Origin: PALSA-350 sp963794165
Lineage (GTDB): Bacteria; Acidobacteriota; Terriglobia; Terriglobales; Acidobacteriaceae
Length of the DNA: 64,000 bases
Reading direction: 5' to 3'
Assembly: GCA_963794165.1 (NCBI GenBank)
Contig: CAWCCT010000003.1
Coordinates: 372,001 to 436,000, forward strand
The translations under genes were made by a program, and so were the position numbers. Below, one piece after another: positions 8,763-16,282 of the stretch. Under the pieces are notes generated by a model. It was not told where the DNA came from, searched no databases, and worked only from the letters and a program-made list of their open reading frames with translations. Positions within the stretch are counted from its first letter, which is position 1; every line of letters starts with the position of its first letter.

Positions 8763-9092
8763 TCACATATTTTCTATAAGCGCATCCACATCGGCTCCGG
8801 ACCATACGATGGAGCACTCCCCGCGTCCAAGTTGCCGCTGAGTGCATACCGTGACTCCCCCCTTGGGGCACACCTTCAGGCAAGGCACCTCAATGACGTG
8901 CAGCTTCAGTCCATTCTCCGCGTCGCGTGTTCGCTTTTTTAGGGCTTTGCCTAGCTTCGCAATCCCTTTACGTCTTCCGCCATGCTTTAGTTTTTTCTGG
9001 CATTTCCGGCAAACCAACACCAGTTGGCCCTTCCACGGAACCCGATAACTCCGAACCACCTCACGGTCCTGCGTCACAATCTCTTCAGACAT
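8763..9092 (-). CDS. 2Fe-2S thioredoxin-like ferredoxin domain protein
   Basis: A 109-residue protein with cysteines spaced as in the thioredoxin-fold 2Fe-2S ferredoxins: VCRKCQKK near residue 28, then CLKVCPKGGVTVC near residues 72-84. The segment between is very basic (KHGGRRKGIAKLGKALKKR). It could carry electrons or act as a metal-binding adaptor in the cytoplasm. The gene converges on sdaA with five bases between the stops. ATG start at 9092. I do not know a specific partner. Confidence 0.7.
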   Translation of the reverse strand: MSEEIVTQDREVVRSYRVPWKGQLVLVCRKCQKKLKHGGRRKGIAKLGKALKKRTRDAENGLKLHVIEVPCLKVCPKGGVTVCTQRQLGRGECSIVWSGADVDALIENM

Positions 9093-9149
9093 GAACTGTT
9101 GGATGCGCTCAGCGCCTTCCTCACCGCACGATCAGCTTCGTGTTGCCAA

Positions 9150-10628
9150 TCAGGCATAGTCGAACAGCGACATAAAACCGTAGTCCATGTGCAGCTGTTG
9201 GTGGCAATGGAAGAGAGTCAATCCTGGATTGTCGGCGGTGAAGTCGACCTCTGTTTCCTGATAGCCGCCTACCATCACTACATCCTTCAAGACCCCTGAC
9301 GTCGGCTGCCCTGCGACCCGAGCAAGTTCAAAGGTGTGGCGGTGTAGATGAATAGGGTGGATGTCGTCACTGGCGTTGCGCATCCGCAGGCGATACCGCT
9401 TGCCTGCAGTGAGATGAAAGGCCGGTGTAGCCATCATTTGATCGCGGGGATAGGAGACGCCGTTGATTGTCCAACGGTTGAACCCGTCGATCGACGCATT
9501 ATCTTTGGCAAACGCCATGTCAATCACTTCATCGGGCGTCTGCGAGCGAGCTTCTGTCTGGCCGAAGCGGGCATAATTCCAATGAAATGGCTGGGGAGCC
9601 ATCCATTGCGGCTTCCCAGAATGTCCGCCGTATTCCACCACGACTCCCATCCCGTGGCGGCGGTCATCGTCGCTCATATCGCCCATCACCCAAACCCCAG
9701 GGTGATTCATCTCGACCACGGCCGAAATCCGTTCCGCGGTGCCAATCCACAGACCTGGCACGCGAACCGGCTTGGGCAGTGTGTTTCCATCCGTTGCTAC
9801 CACCACGAAGGAGTGACCCGTTAACGCCAGACTGCGGATCTCGCCCGCACTTCCATTCAGGACATGAAAAAGAACACGCTCGCCTTGCTTTACCCGAATG
9901 GGGTCGTCATGGCCGAGCATGCGTCCATTGATGGTGAACGCGTCATATCCGACCTCATATCCCTTGGGCATGCCCTTGGCAAGAGACGCTTTCATGGCAC
10001 TTTCGCCTGCATCTCTCAGATCTTTCACCGTTGCTGAGGGCGAAAGGAAATCCATGTCCATATCGCCGCCTCGGCTAAAGGTGGGCTGAAACTCCTTCAG
10101 AGTAAGGAACACTTCGCGGTCGTATCTGCCCGGGTCATTCTTTGGTTCGATATAGACCGGACCAACCAGACCGCTGTACTGGCCAAGGCTGAGGTCCGCA
10201 CCGGCGCGCACGTGAGTATGGTAGAAGCGAAATCCGGCGGGACGGGGTACGAACGTTATCCGCCTGCTGCCGTGGGGCGGGATGAATGGCGTGCCCTCCT
10301 CGGCGGCGCCATCCACATTGGAGGGAATCAATTGCCCATGCCAGTGGAGCTGTTCCGGAATGTCGGTGTCGTTGTACACGTCCACGCTGACTGCCACCCC
10401 CTCCCTAAAGCGGAGAAGCGGCCCCGGAAACTGCCCGTTGTAAGCAGTGACGGAAACGATGCGGTTCGGAGCCAGCTCGATCGGCTGGGTGGCGATGCGG
10501 AGGGAGTAATCCGCCTTTGTCTCGTCCGCCATCCACCCTAACCCGGTGCGGCTGCCTAGAACAGCGCCACCCGCCAGCGCCGTGGCAGCCGATAAAAAGC
10601 TTCTGCGAGACAGATCCGCTCCGCTCAT
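9150..10628 (-). CDS. Tat-exported multicopper oxidase
   Basis: A 492-residue laccase-like oxidase. A twin-arginine signal (LSRRSFLSAATALAGG) shows folded export to the periplasm; I chose the ATG at 10628 that starts just before it, not the further upstream ATG at 10655. All four copper-binding motifs are present: HWHGQL, YHTHVRA, HPIHLHRHTF and, at the C-terminus, HCHQQLHMDYGFM, which supplies the type 1 copper ligands including the axial methionine. Three cupredoxin domains are expected from the length. The enzyme couples oxidation of metal ions or phenols to reduction of oxygen. It diverges from the exonuclease gene with only 32 bp between starts. There is no long methionine-rich insert as in CueO. 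Confidence 0.9.
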   Translation of the reverse strand: MSGADLSRRSFLSAATALAGGAVLGSRTGLGWMADETKADYSLRIATQPIELAPNRIVSVTAYNGQFPGPLLRFREGVAVSVDVYNDTDIPEQLHWHGQLIPSNVDGAAEEGTPFIPPHGSRRITFVPRPAGFRFYHTHVRAGADLSLGQYSGLVGPVYIEPKNDPGRYDREVFLTLKEFQPTFSRGGDMDMDFLSPSATVKDLRDAGESAMKASLAKGMPKGYEVGYDAFTINGRMLGHDDPIRVKQGERVLFHVLNGSAGEIRSLALTGHSFVVVATDGNTLPKPVRVPGLWIGTAERISAVVEMNHPGVWVMGDMSDDDRRHGMGVVVEYGGHSGKPQWMAPQPFHWNYARFGQTEARSQTPDEVIDMAFAKDNASIDGFNRWTINGVSYPRDQMMATPAFHLTAGKRYRLRMRNASDDIHPIHLHRHTFELARVAGQPTSGVLKDVVMVGGYQETEVDFTADNPGLTLFHCHQQLHMDYGFMSLFDYA

Positions 10629-10660
10629 GCGGTCAATTATGTAACATCGGTTCAATTGCC

Positions 10661-11539
10661 ATGGAAGTGCATCTCATCGACGGCACCTACGAGCTGTTTC
10701 GCCACTATTATGCTCTTCCCAAGGTGCGTGACAGTGCGGGGCAGGAAGTCGCAGCCGTGCGCGGCGTATTGGCTTCGCTGATTGGAATGCTCGGCAACGG
10801 TGTTACCCACATCGGCGTAGCGACCGACCACGTCATCGAGTCCTTTAGAAATGATCTTTGGCCAGGCTACAAAACCGGAGCAGGCGTCGAACCTGACCTG
10901 CTGGCTCAATTCCCGCTCCTGGAAGAGGCCTTGTCGGCGCTCGGCATAGTCGTCTGGCCCATGGTGGAGTTCGAGGCTGACGATGCATTAGCAGCGGCTG
11001 CAACAGCCGCTGCCAACGACCCGCGAGTAGAACGCGTGGTCATCTGCACCCCCGACAAAGATCTGGCCCAATGCGTACGCGGGGCTCGGATCGTACAACT
11101 GGATCGACGAAAAAACATCATTCGCGACGAAGCAGGTGTTCTCGCCAGGTTCGGCGTCATGCCCGCGTCCATACCTGATTATCTTGCTCTGGTGGGTGAC
11201 TCGGCCGACGGCTTTCCGGGCCTGCTGGGCTGGGGAGCCAAATCGGCTGCTGCCGTGCTCGCACGATACGCTCATCTTGAATCCATTCCGTCAGATTGGC
11301 AGCAGTGGGGTGTCAATGTTGCCAGTCCGAAAGCTTTATCGAGCAGGTTGATCGCCGATCGTGAGCTTGTTTTGCTGTTTCGCGTTCTGGCAACCTTGCG
11401 CACCGATATCCCGCTCTTTACCTCTGTCGACCAGCTGCAATGGAAAGGAGCTACCCCGGCCTTCGCTCCGCTGGCTGGCAGGCTTGACTACTCGGTAGCC
11501 AAAATCAGGGTGACTAACCAGGGGAACGAAGGAGGCTGA
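10661..11539 (+). CDS. Stand-alone 5'-3' exonuclease (FEN family)
   Basis: A 292-residue protein equivalent to the N-terminal nuclease domain of DNA polymerase I, with no polymerase part. Metal-binding acidic motifs are visible: LIDGTYELFR, EFEADDALAAA, CTPDKDLAQCV and VGDSADGFPGLLGWGAKSAA, the last being the helix-3-turn-helix DNA-binding segment. It would trim flaps or RNA primers. The ATG at 10661 fits the family N-terminus (MEVHLIDGTY); a longer frame upstream overlaps the oxidase and lacks family character. It may be co-transcribed with the GNAT gene 30 bp downstream. Confidence 0.88.
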   Translation: MEVHLIDGTYELFRHYYALPKVRDSAGQEVAAVRGVLASLIGMLGNGVTHIGVATDHVIESFRNDLWPGYKTGAGVEPDLLAQFPLLEEALSALGIVVWPMVEFEADDALAAAATAAANDPRVERVVICTPDKDLAQCVRGARIVQLDRRKNIIRDEAGVLARFGVMPASIPDYLALVGDSADGFPGLLGWGAKSAAAVLARYAHLESIPSDWQQWGVNVASPKALSSRLIADRELVLLFRVLATLRTDIPLFTSVDQLQWKGATPAFAPLAGRLDYSVAKIRVTNQGNEGG

Positions 11540-11569
11540 TATCCTTCTTCGGGAAAACGAGGTTTACGC

Positions 11570-12445
11570 ATGACGACGAAATCATCTTCGGATGTCGTGA
11601 TTCGACCCGCCACGCCTGACGACAGTTCAGCATGCGGCCAGATTTGCTACGAGGCCTTTTCCAAAATCAATGCGGCCCACGGTTTTCCCTGCGATTTTCC
11701 CAGTCTGGAGGTTGCCACCGACCTTATCGCAAAGACCTTCGCCAGCCCCGGCTTTTACTGCGTGGTGGCGGAAATGGGAGGCCGCATCGTGGGCAGCAAT
11801 TCGCTCGACGAGCGTTCCATCATTACAGGTGTCGGCCCGGTCTGCGTCGACCCATCCGCGCAAAACCACGGCCTGGGGCGCAAGCTGATGCAAGTAGCGA
11901 TGGATCGAGCGAACGAACGCCATGTGGTTGGAATTCGGTTGGTGCAGGCTGCATTTCACACTCGCTCGTTCTCGCTCTACGCCAGCCTCGGCTTCGATAT
12001 CCGGGAGCCCCTTTCCTGCCTCCAGGGACGTCCCCTGCAACGGAATATTTCCGGATGCGTAGTTCGGCCGGCACAATCCACCGATTTGGATTCCTGCAAT
12101 GCGCTCTCCCGTCGCGTGCATGGATTCGATCGGGGTACCGACTTGGCGCAAGCCATCGAGCAGAATACTGCCGTAGTGGTGGAGCGCAGTAATCGAATTA
12201 CGGGGTACGCTACGGAACTGGCTTTCTTCGGCCATGCAACGGCGGAGACTAACCTGGACTTGCAATCGCTCATCGCCTCGGCAGATTCCTTCGGTGGGTC
12301 CGGAATTCTCGTTCCGTCGCGGAATGGTGCTCTATTGCGCTGGTGTCTCGCGAATGGTCTGCGGGTCGTCCAGCCAATGACGTTGATGAGCTTCGGGCTC
12401 TATAACGAGCCGGCGGGTGCATGGCTACCTTCCGTCATCTTTTGA
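11570..12445 (+). CDS. GNAT-family N-acetyltransferase
   Basis: A 291-residue protein. The N-terminal half is a typical GNAT domain: VIRPATPDD at the start, the acetyl-CoA loop VDPSAQNHGLGRKLM near residue 105, and YASLGF at the end. The second half begins with another RPAQSTDLDSCNALSRR segment and resembles a degenerate second GNAT domain ending in WCLANGLRVVQPMTLMSFG. The substrate is unknown. GAGG lies about eight bases upstream of the ATG. It converges with the xdhC-YHS gene, with two bases between stops. Confidence 0.83.
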   Translation: MTTKSSSDVVIRPATPDDSSACGQICYEAFSKINAAHGFPCDFPSLEVATDLIAKTFASPGFYCVVAEMGGRIVGSNSLDERSIITGVGPVCVDPSAQNHGLGRKLMQVAMDRANERHVVGIRLVQAAFHTRSFSLYASLGFDIREPLSCLQGRPLQRNISGCVVRPAQSTDLDSCNALSRRVHGFDRGTDLAQAIEQNTAVVVERSNRITGYATELAFFGHATAETNLDLQSLIASADSFGGSGILVPSRNGALLRWCLANGLRVVQPMTLMSFGLYNEPAGAWLPSVIF

Positions 12446-12447
12446 CT

Positions 12448-13401
12448 TCACGCGGAAACGTGGTCTGGCGCGAATAGATCCGGTTGCTTATCAAATTTCT
12501 GCTTGCACCCTGCGCAACAGAAATAGAAGTCCTTACCGTCGTATTGCGATTTATGTTTGGCTGCGCTGACATTCACGCTCATCCCGCAGATCGGATCTCT
12601 GGCTTGCTGCTGTTCCATACCTGGTATCGCCGGTTTAGCCCGATTCAACTGGACGATCTGGGCAAGGATGCTCACCGCAATCTCTTCCGGCGAGCTTGCG
12701 CCGATGTCCATTCCAGCCGGAGCCTTCACCTGCTTTAATCTTTCGGCGCTGACTCCCCGTTCACCCAGATAGTCAAGAACCTTGGCTGCCTTTGTCCTGC
12801 TGGCAACAAATGCCACATAGGCCGCATCGGTTCGTAGCGCATTTTCAAGCGCTTCCTCGTCGCACTCGCCCTGCGTGGATACGACGATGAAGGTGTGAGC
12901 ACTCACCTTCAGGTCTTTCAGCTCAAGATCTGACTGCACCCGGTCCACTTCCGGGTATTGCTCCCCGCTTGCCTCAGGAGCAGCGACCGATACCGTGTAA
13001 TTAATCACTTTGGCGAGTCTCGCCAGCGATTGTCCGACTGGAGAGCGACCCAGGATCAGAACATGCGGCCTCGGAAGCACAGGCTCGATATAGACATCCA
13101 ACGTGCCGCCACTATGGCAACTCATGTTGTAGGCCACGATGCCCTCCTCGTCAGTCGGGATCGGACTAATGTGGACGAGCCTGGGGCGGCCATCCTTGAG
13201 CGCCTTGAGCGCTTCTTTTACCACCGCCGGTCGCGCACAACCTCCGCCGATCCAACCCCAAACCTCTCCGTCGGCAAAGATTATCGCCTTGTCTCCCGGT
13301 TTACCGGAGATTGGCGCTTCATAGCGCACGACGGTGGCGATGGCGAACGACTCGCCGAGGATGACCAGCTCATCAGCCTTCTTCAAAAAATCGTCGAACA
13401 T
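12448..13401 (-). CDS. coxF: XdhC/CoxF-type maturation protein fused to a C-terminal YHS domain
   Basis: A 317-residue protein, last in the CO dehydrogenase operon. Residues 1-90 match the XdhC_CoxI domain (GKPGDKAIIFADGEVWGWIGGGCARPAV) and about 105-255 form the Rossmann-like XdhC_C domain (HVLILGRSPVGQSLARLAKV). These proteins load or sulfurate the molybdenum cofactor of xanthine-oxidase-family enzymes. The last ~45 residues are a YHS domain (DPICGMSV to FYFCCAGCKQKF) with metal-binding cysteines, an uncommon fusion that could sense or deliver copper or another metal. The ATG at 13401 has GGAGG seven bases upstream. The symbol follows operon position; the paralogue could equally be called coxI. 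Confidence 0.82.
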   Translation of the reverse strand: MFDDFLKKADELVILGESFAIATVVRYEAPISGKPGDKAIIFADGEVWGWIGGGCARPAVVKEALKALKDGRPRLVHISPIPTDEEGIVAYNMSCHSGGTLDVYIEPVLPRPHVLILGRSPVGQSLARLAKVINYTVSVAAPEASGEQYPEVDRVQSDLELKDLKVSAHTFIVVSTQGECDEEALENALRTDAAYVAFVASRTKAAKVLDYLGERGVSAERLKQVKAPAGMDIGASSPEEIAVSILAQIVQLNRAKPAIPGMEQQQARDPICGMSVNVSAAKHKSQYDGKDFYFCCAGCKQKFDKQPDLFAPDHVSA

Positions 13402-13420
13402 CCGGCATCCTCCTTCCTGG

Positions 13421-14560
13421 CTAAAGGTGCCGTTCCAACGCGAGCAAACTCTCGAGGTTATGCGCTGGAGCGAAAACATCCACATACGGGAGCGCCGCAG
13501 CCATACCTCGGGTGACGGGCTGATAGCCCTTCAATCCCAGCAGCGGATTCAGCCAAAGAACTTTTCGCACTCGACCCTTGGTTATTCGTAACTGTGACGC
13601 CAGCAGTTCCGGCTCGCCTGTATCCCAACCATCACTCAGAATGATGAAGATGGTGTCGCGCGAGAGCAACTTCCTTCCGTAGCTCTGGTTAAACTGTCGG
13701 AGTGATTCGCCGATACGTGTGCCCCCGGACCAACCCGCCGCCCGCTGGGAGAGTTTCCGCAGCGCCTCTGGCAGATACCGGGTTCGCAGCAGGTCGCTGA
13801 CTTCTACCACATTGGTGCTAAACAGAAAGGTGTGAACGCGCTCAAAACACGCCTGCAAGGCGTAGGCAAACCGCACCAGGAAAAGGCTATAAAAGTTCAT
13901 CGAACCGCTGATATCAAGCAGGATCACCAGCTTATTCTTTCTGGGCTTCTTGCCTTTGTAGGCCAGGACGAAAGGCTCGCCGCCACGAGCGATGTTTCGC
14001 CGAATGCTTCTGCGCAGATCGATGCGAATTGCGCGATTGCTGATAGTGAGCCTGCGTGAGAGGCGCAGTCTCATGCGCCGCAGAAGGCGTAAAGATATCT
14101 CTTCGAGGAGCGCCAGGTCGTCGCACGGCAATTGGGAGAAATCAACCTTCTTTAGCCGCTGATGTGTACTCGCGCCATAAACCGCTTTGCTGTTTCCCTC
14201 CGCTGCGCCGCTCTGGTTACCCGGCCGATCCAGGAAGAGGGAAGAGCCTTCCCTTTGTTCCGGAGATTCACCTTTGGAAGGTCCCTTGTATTCGCCGGAA
14301 GCGGATCGCGGTCGGCCCTGTGATTCTCCCCAGAAGGCCTGAAAGAGCGGTGGAAACTGTTCCCACTCCTCCATGTTTGAGCACAGTGTCGTCTGCAAAG
14401 TAGAGGCGAAGAACTGCCGGTTTCTGGCATCGATTGTCTTGGCTGCTTCGAGCGCAGTCATCGTCTGCCGAATATCAGCGGAGAAAGCATGTTTTCGCAG
14501 GAAACGGCAGAATTCCACGATAGAGGCGGCGAGCTGTTCGGAATGTTCTTGGCGCATCAT
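13421..14560 (-). CDS. coxE: CoxE-like VWA-domain protein
   Basis: A 379-residue protein. The C-terminal half is a von Willebrand A domain with a complete MIDAS: LLDISGSM, the threonine in SGGTRIGESLRQ, and ILSDGWDTGEP. The N-terminal half is helical and basic. In Oligotropha-type systems CoxE works with the AAA+ protein CoxD to insert copper and sulfur into the CO dehydrogenase active site after folding. It is 19 bp upstream of xdhC-YHS and separated from coxD by inverted-repeat element 2. Length agrees with the family. Confidence 0.86.
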   Translation of the reverse strand: MMRQEHSEQLAASIVEFCRFLRKHAFSADIRQTMTALEAAKTIDARNRQFFASTLQTTLCSNMEEWEQFPPLFQAFWGESQGRPRSASGEYKGPSKGESPEQREGSSLFLDRPGNQSGAAEGNSKAVYGASTHQRLKKVDFSQLPCDDLALLEEISLRLLRRMRLRLSRRLTISNRAIRIDLRRSIRRNIARGGEPFVLAYKGKKPRKNKLVILLDISGSMNFYSLFLVRFAYALQACFERVHTFLFSTNVVEVSDLLRTRYLPEALRKLSQRAAGWSGGTRIGESLRQFNQSYGRKLLSRDTIFIILSDGWDTGEPELLASQLRITKGRVRKVLWLNPLLGLKGYQPVTRGMAAALPYVDVFAPAHNLESLLALERHL

Positions 14561-14586
14561 AACCTCACCACATCATGAGGAGAATG

Positions 14587-14754
14587 TGTGAGAACCGGGA
14601 GAGAAACCGCAGGTCCCTCCACTACGCTGCGCTCCGGTCGGGATGACAATTTTGCTGATAGCCGCTGACCATAAGGCGCCACCCTCCCACCTTGTCATCC
14701 CGACCGGAGCGCAGCGTAGTGGAGGGACCTGCGGTTTCTCTCCCGGTTCTCACA
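14587..14754. repeat. Long inverted-repeat element 2 (perfect 63-bp arms), inside the cox operon
   Basis: Arms at 14587-14649 and 14692-14754 are exact reverse complements with a 42-bp centre. The outer end reads TGTGAGAACCGGG, identical to the end of element 3 at 24279-24558. The inner half (ACCGCAGGTCCCTC and CGGGATGACAA) is shared with element 1. It lies between the coxD stop and the coxE start, where the RNA would fold into a very stable stem. Confidence 0.9.
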
Positions 14755-14795
14755 ACCCCTCTTCCTATATACGGCCTGAAGTCCGAACCTTCACT

Positions 14796-15701
14796 TCAAG
14801 TGCTCTGAGAGAGCAGCTGATCGATCCCCGCAGCCCTCAGTCTTACTCCATCTTCCATCGATTTCGCCACGCAACCCATGGTTTCCTCGACCACATTAGC
14901 GCTTAGCCGGCGCTCTCCCAGCAAAGCCACAGCCTGCACGCAATCCAGCGTTTCTGCTACTCCAGGCGGCTTCTCCAGATCCAACTTACGCACCGCCTGA
15001 ACGAAACGCACCGTTTGCTGGCTCAGTTCCTCTTCGATATCGGGCAATCGAGTGCGCACAATCCTCATTTCCTTTTCGAAGCTCGGGTAGTCAATCCAGT
15101 GGTAAAGGCATCTCCGTTTCAGGGCATCACTCAATTCACGCGTGCGATTCGAGGTAAGAATGACATACGGAATGTGTCTGGCCCGGATGGTGCCCATCTC
15201 AGGAATGGTGATCTGAAAATCGGAGAGCAGTTCGAGCAGAAATGCCTCGAACGCTTCATCGGCACGATCGATCTCGTCAATCAGCAGCACCGGCGAAGCT
15301 TCCTGGGCAAGAATGGACTTAAGCAATGGCCGCTCCAGCAGGAAATCCCGGCTGAAGATGTACCGCTCTTTTTCTTCAACCGTTTGCGCTATTCCTTCCT
15401 GGATTTTGATGGCCAGCAATTGCTTCTGATAGTTCCACTCGTAGACGGAGGAACTGCTGTCCAGTCCTTCATAGCACTGTAAGCGGATGAGTTCGGTCCC
15501 CAGCATGGTAGCGAGAACCTTAGCCACTTCGGTCTTTCCCAGGCCCGCGTGACCTTCGATCAGAAGGGGCTTGCGCAATTTAGTGATGAGATAGATTGAG
15601 GTCGCTAGAGAACGGTCGGCAATATACCCCAATCGCTCGAAGTTCCGCATGAGAGCATCTGGATCTTTCACGGATTCATCTTCGGGCTGCACTGCTGACA
15701 T
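14796..15701 (-). CDS. coxD: CoxD, MoxR-family AAA+ ATPase
   Basis: A 301-residue ATPase. The Walker A loop is GHAGLGKTEVAK, Walker B is VLLIDEIDRADEAFEAFLLELLSD, and sensor-1 is YVILTSNRTRELSDALKRRCLYHW; together these are the MoxR signature. CoxD with CoxE is needed to build the Cu-S-Mo centre of CO dehydrogenase. I start at the ATG 15701 (MSAVQPEDESV); the longer frame to 15773 overlaps the coxG end and looks non-native. It lies 29 bp after coxG. Confidence 0.88.
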   Translation of the reverse strand: MSAVQPEDESVKDPDALMRNFERLGYIADRSLATSIYLITKLRKPLLIEGHAGLGKTEVAKVLATMLGTELIRLQCYEGLDSSSSVYEWNYQKQLLAIKIQEGIAQTVEEKERYIFSRDFLLERPLLKSILAQEASPVLLIDEIDRADEAFEAFLLELLSDFQITIPEMGTIRARHIPYVILTSNRTRELSDALKRRCLYHWIDYPSFEKEMRIVRTRLPDIEEELSQQTVRFVQAVRKLDLEKPPGVAETLDCVQAVALLGERRLSANVVEETMGCVAKSMEDGVRLRAAGIDQLLSQST

Positions 15702-15730
15702 GATAGGTCGGTCCTGTTTCGGCGGGATTT

Positions 15731-16279
15731 TCAGGAGTCGCTGCGGTGAAACGCTCCCTTCGCCGCTGCCCATGCCAGCGAAGCTGCACTGATAGGCTTG
15801 GCTTCCTCCGATACTGCGTCCGCCGGGTGCTCCAGTTGAGCCTGGAAGTTCTTGATGAACTGGGCAAACATGATGCTTGAGACCTCATTGATCATCCGTG
15901 CGCCCATCTGGGCCAGGATGCCGACGACGTTGATTTCGGCGAGACTGGTGACCTCCGTGCCCCCACTTTCAAGCGATCGCGCTTTGCTCGTCATTTTCAT
16001 CGATGCGCTGCCGCGGCCCTTCACGTCCTGTCCCTTCCCAATCATCTCCAGCTCGTGGGTCTCCGCATCCCGGCGAATGATCTGCAATTCCCCTTTGTAG
16101 TCCGTCGCGCTCGGCCCCACCTTCACGCTGATCGTGCCCTTATAGGTCTTTTCATCCACCTGCTCGGTGATCTTTGCTCCGGGCACGCAGGTGGCAACTC
16201 GCTTGGGATCGCTCAGCAGACTCCACACCTGCTCCACAGGTTCTTTCACCTGAAATGTTTTTTCGATCGGTATCGCCAT
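15731..16279 (-). CDS. coxG: CoxG, SRPBCC-family membrane-association subunit
   Basis: A 182-residue protein of the CoxG/SRPBCC (START-like) fold. The N-terminus IEKTFQVKEPVEQVWSLLSDPKRVATCVPGAKI and the middle YKGTISVKVGPSATDYKGELQI are standard for the family. The C-terminus (residues 150-182) is a short alanine-rich tail. CoxG has been proposed to tether CO dehydrogenase to the inner membrane or deliver electrons to quinone. It begins three bases after coxL. Confidence 0.9.
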   Translation of the reverse strand: MAIPIEKTFQVKEPVEQVWSLLSDPKRVATCVPGAKITEQVDEKTYKGTISVKVGPSATDYKGELQIIRRDAETHELEMIGKGQDVKGRGSASMKMTSKARSLESGGTEVTSLAEINVVGILAQMGARMINEVSSIMFAQFIKNFQAQLEHPADAVSEEAKPISAASLAWAAAKGAFHRSDS

Positions 16280-16282
16280 GGG

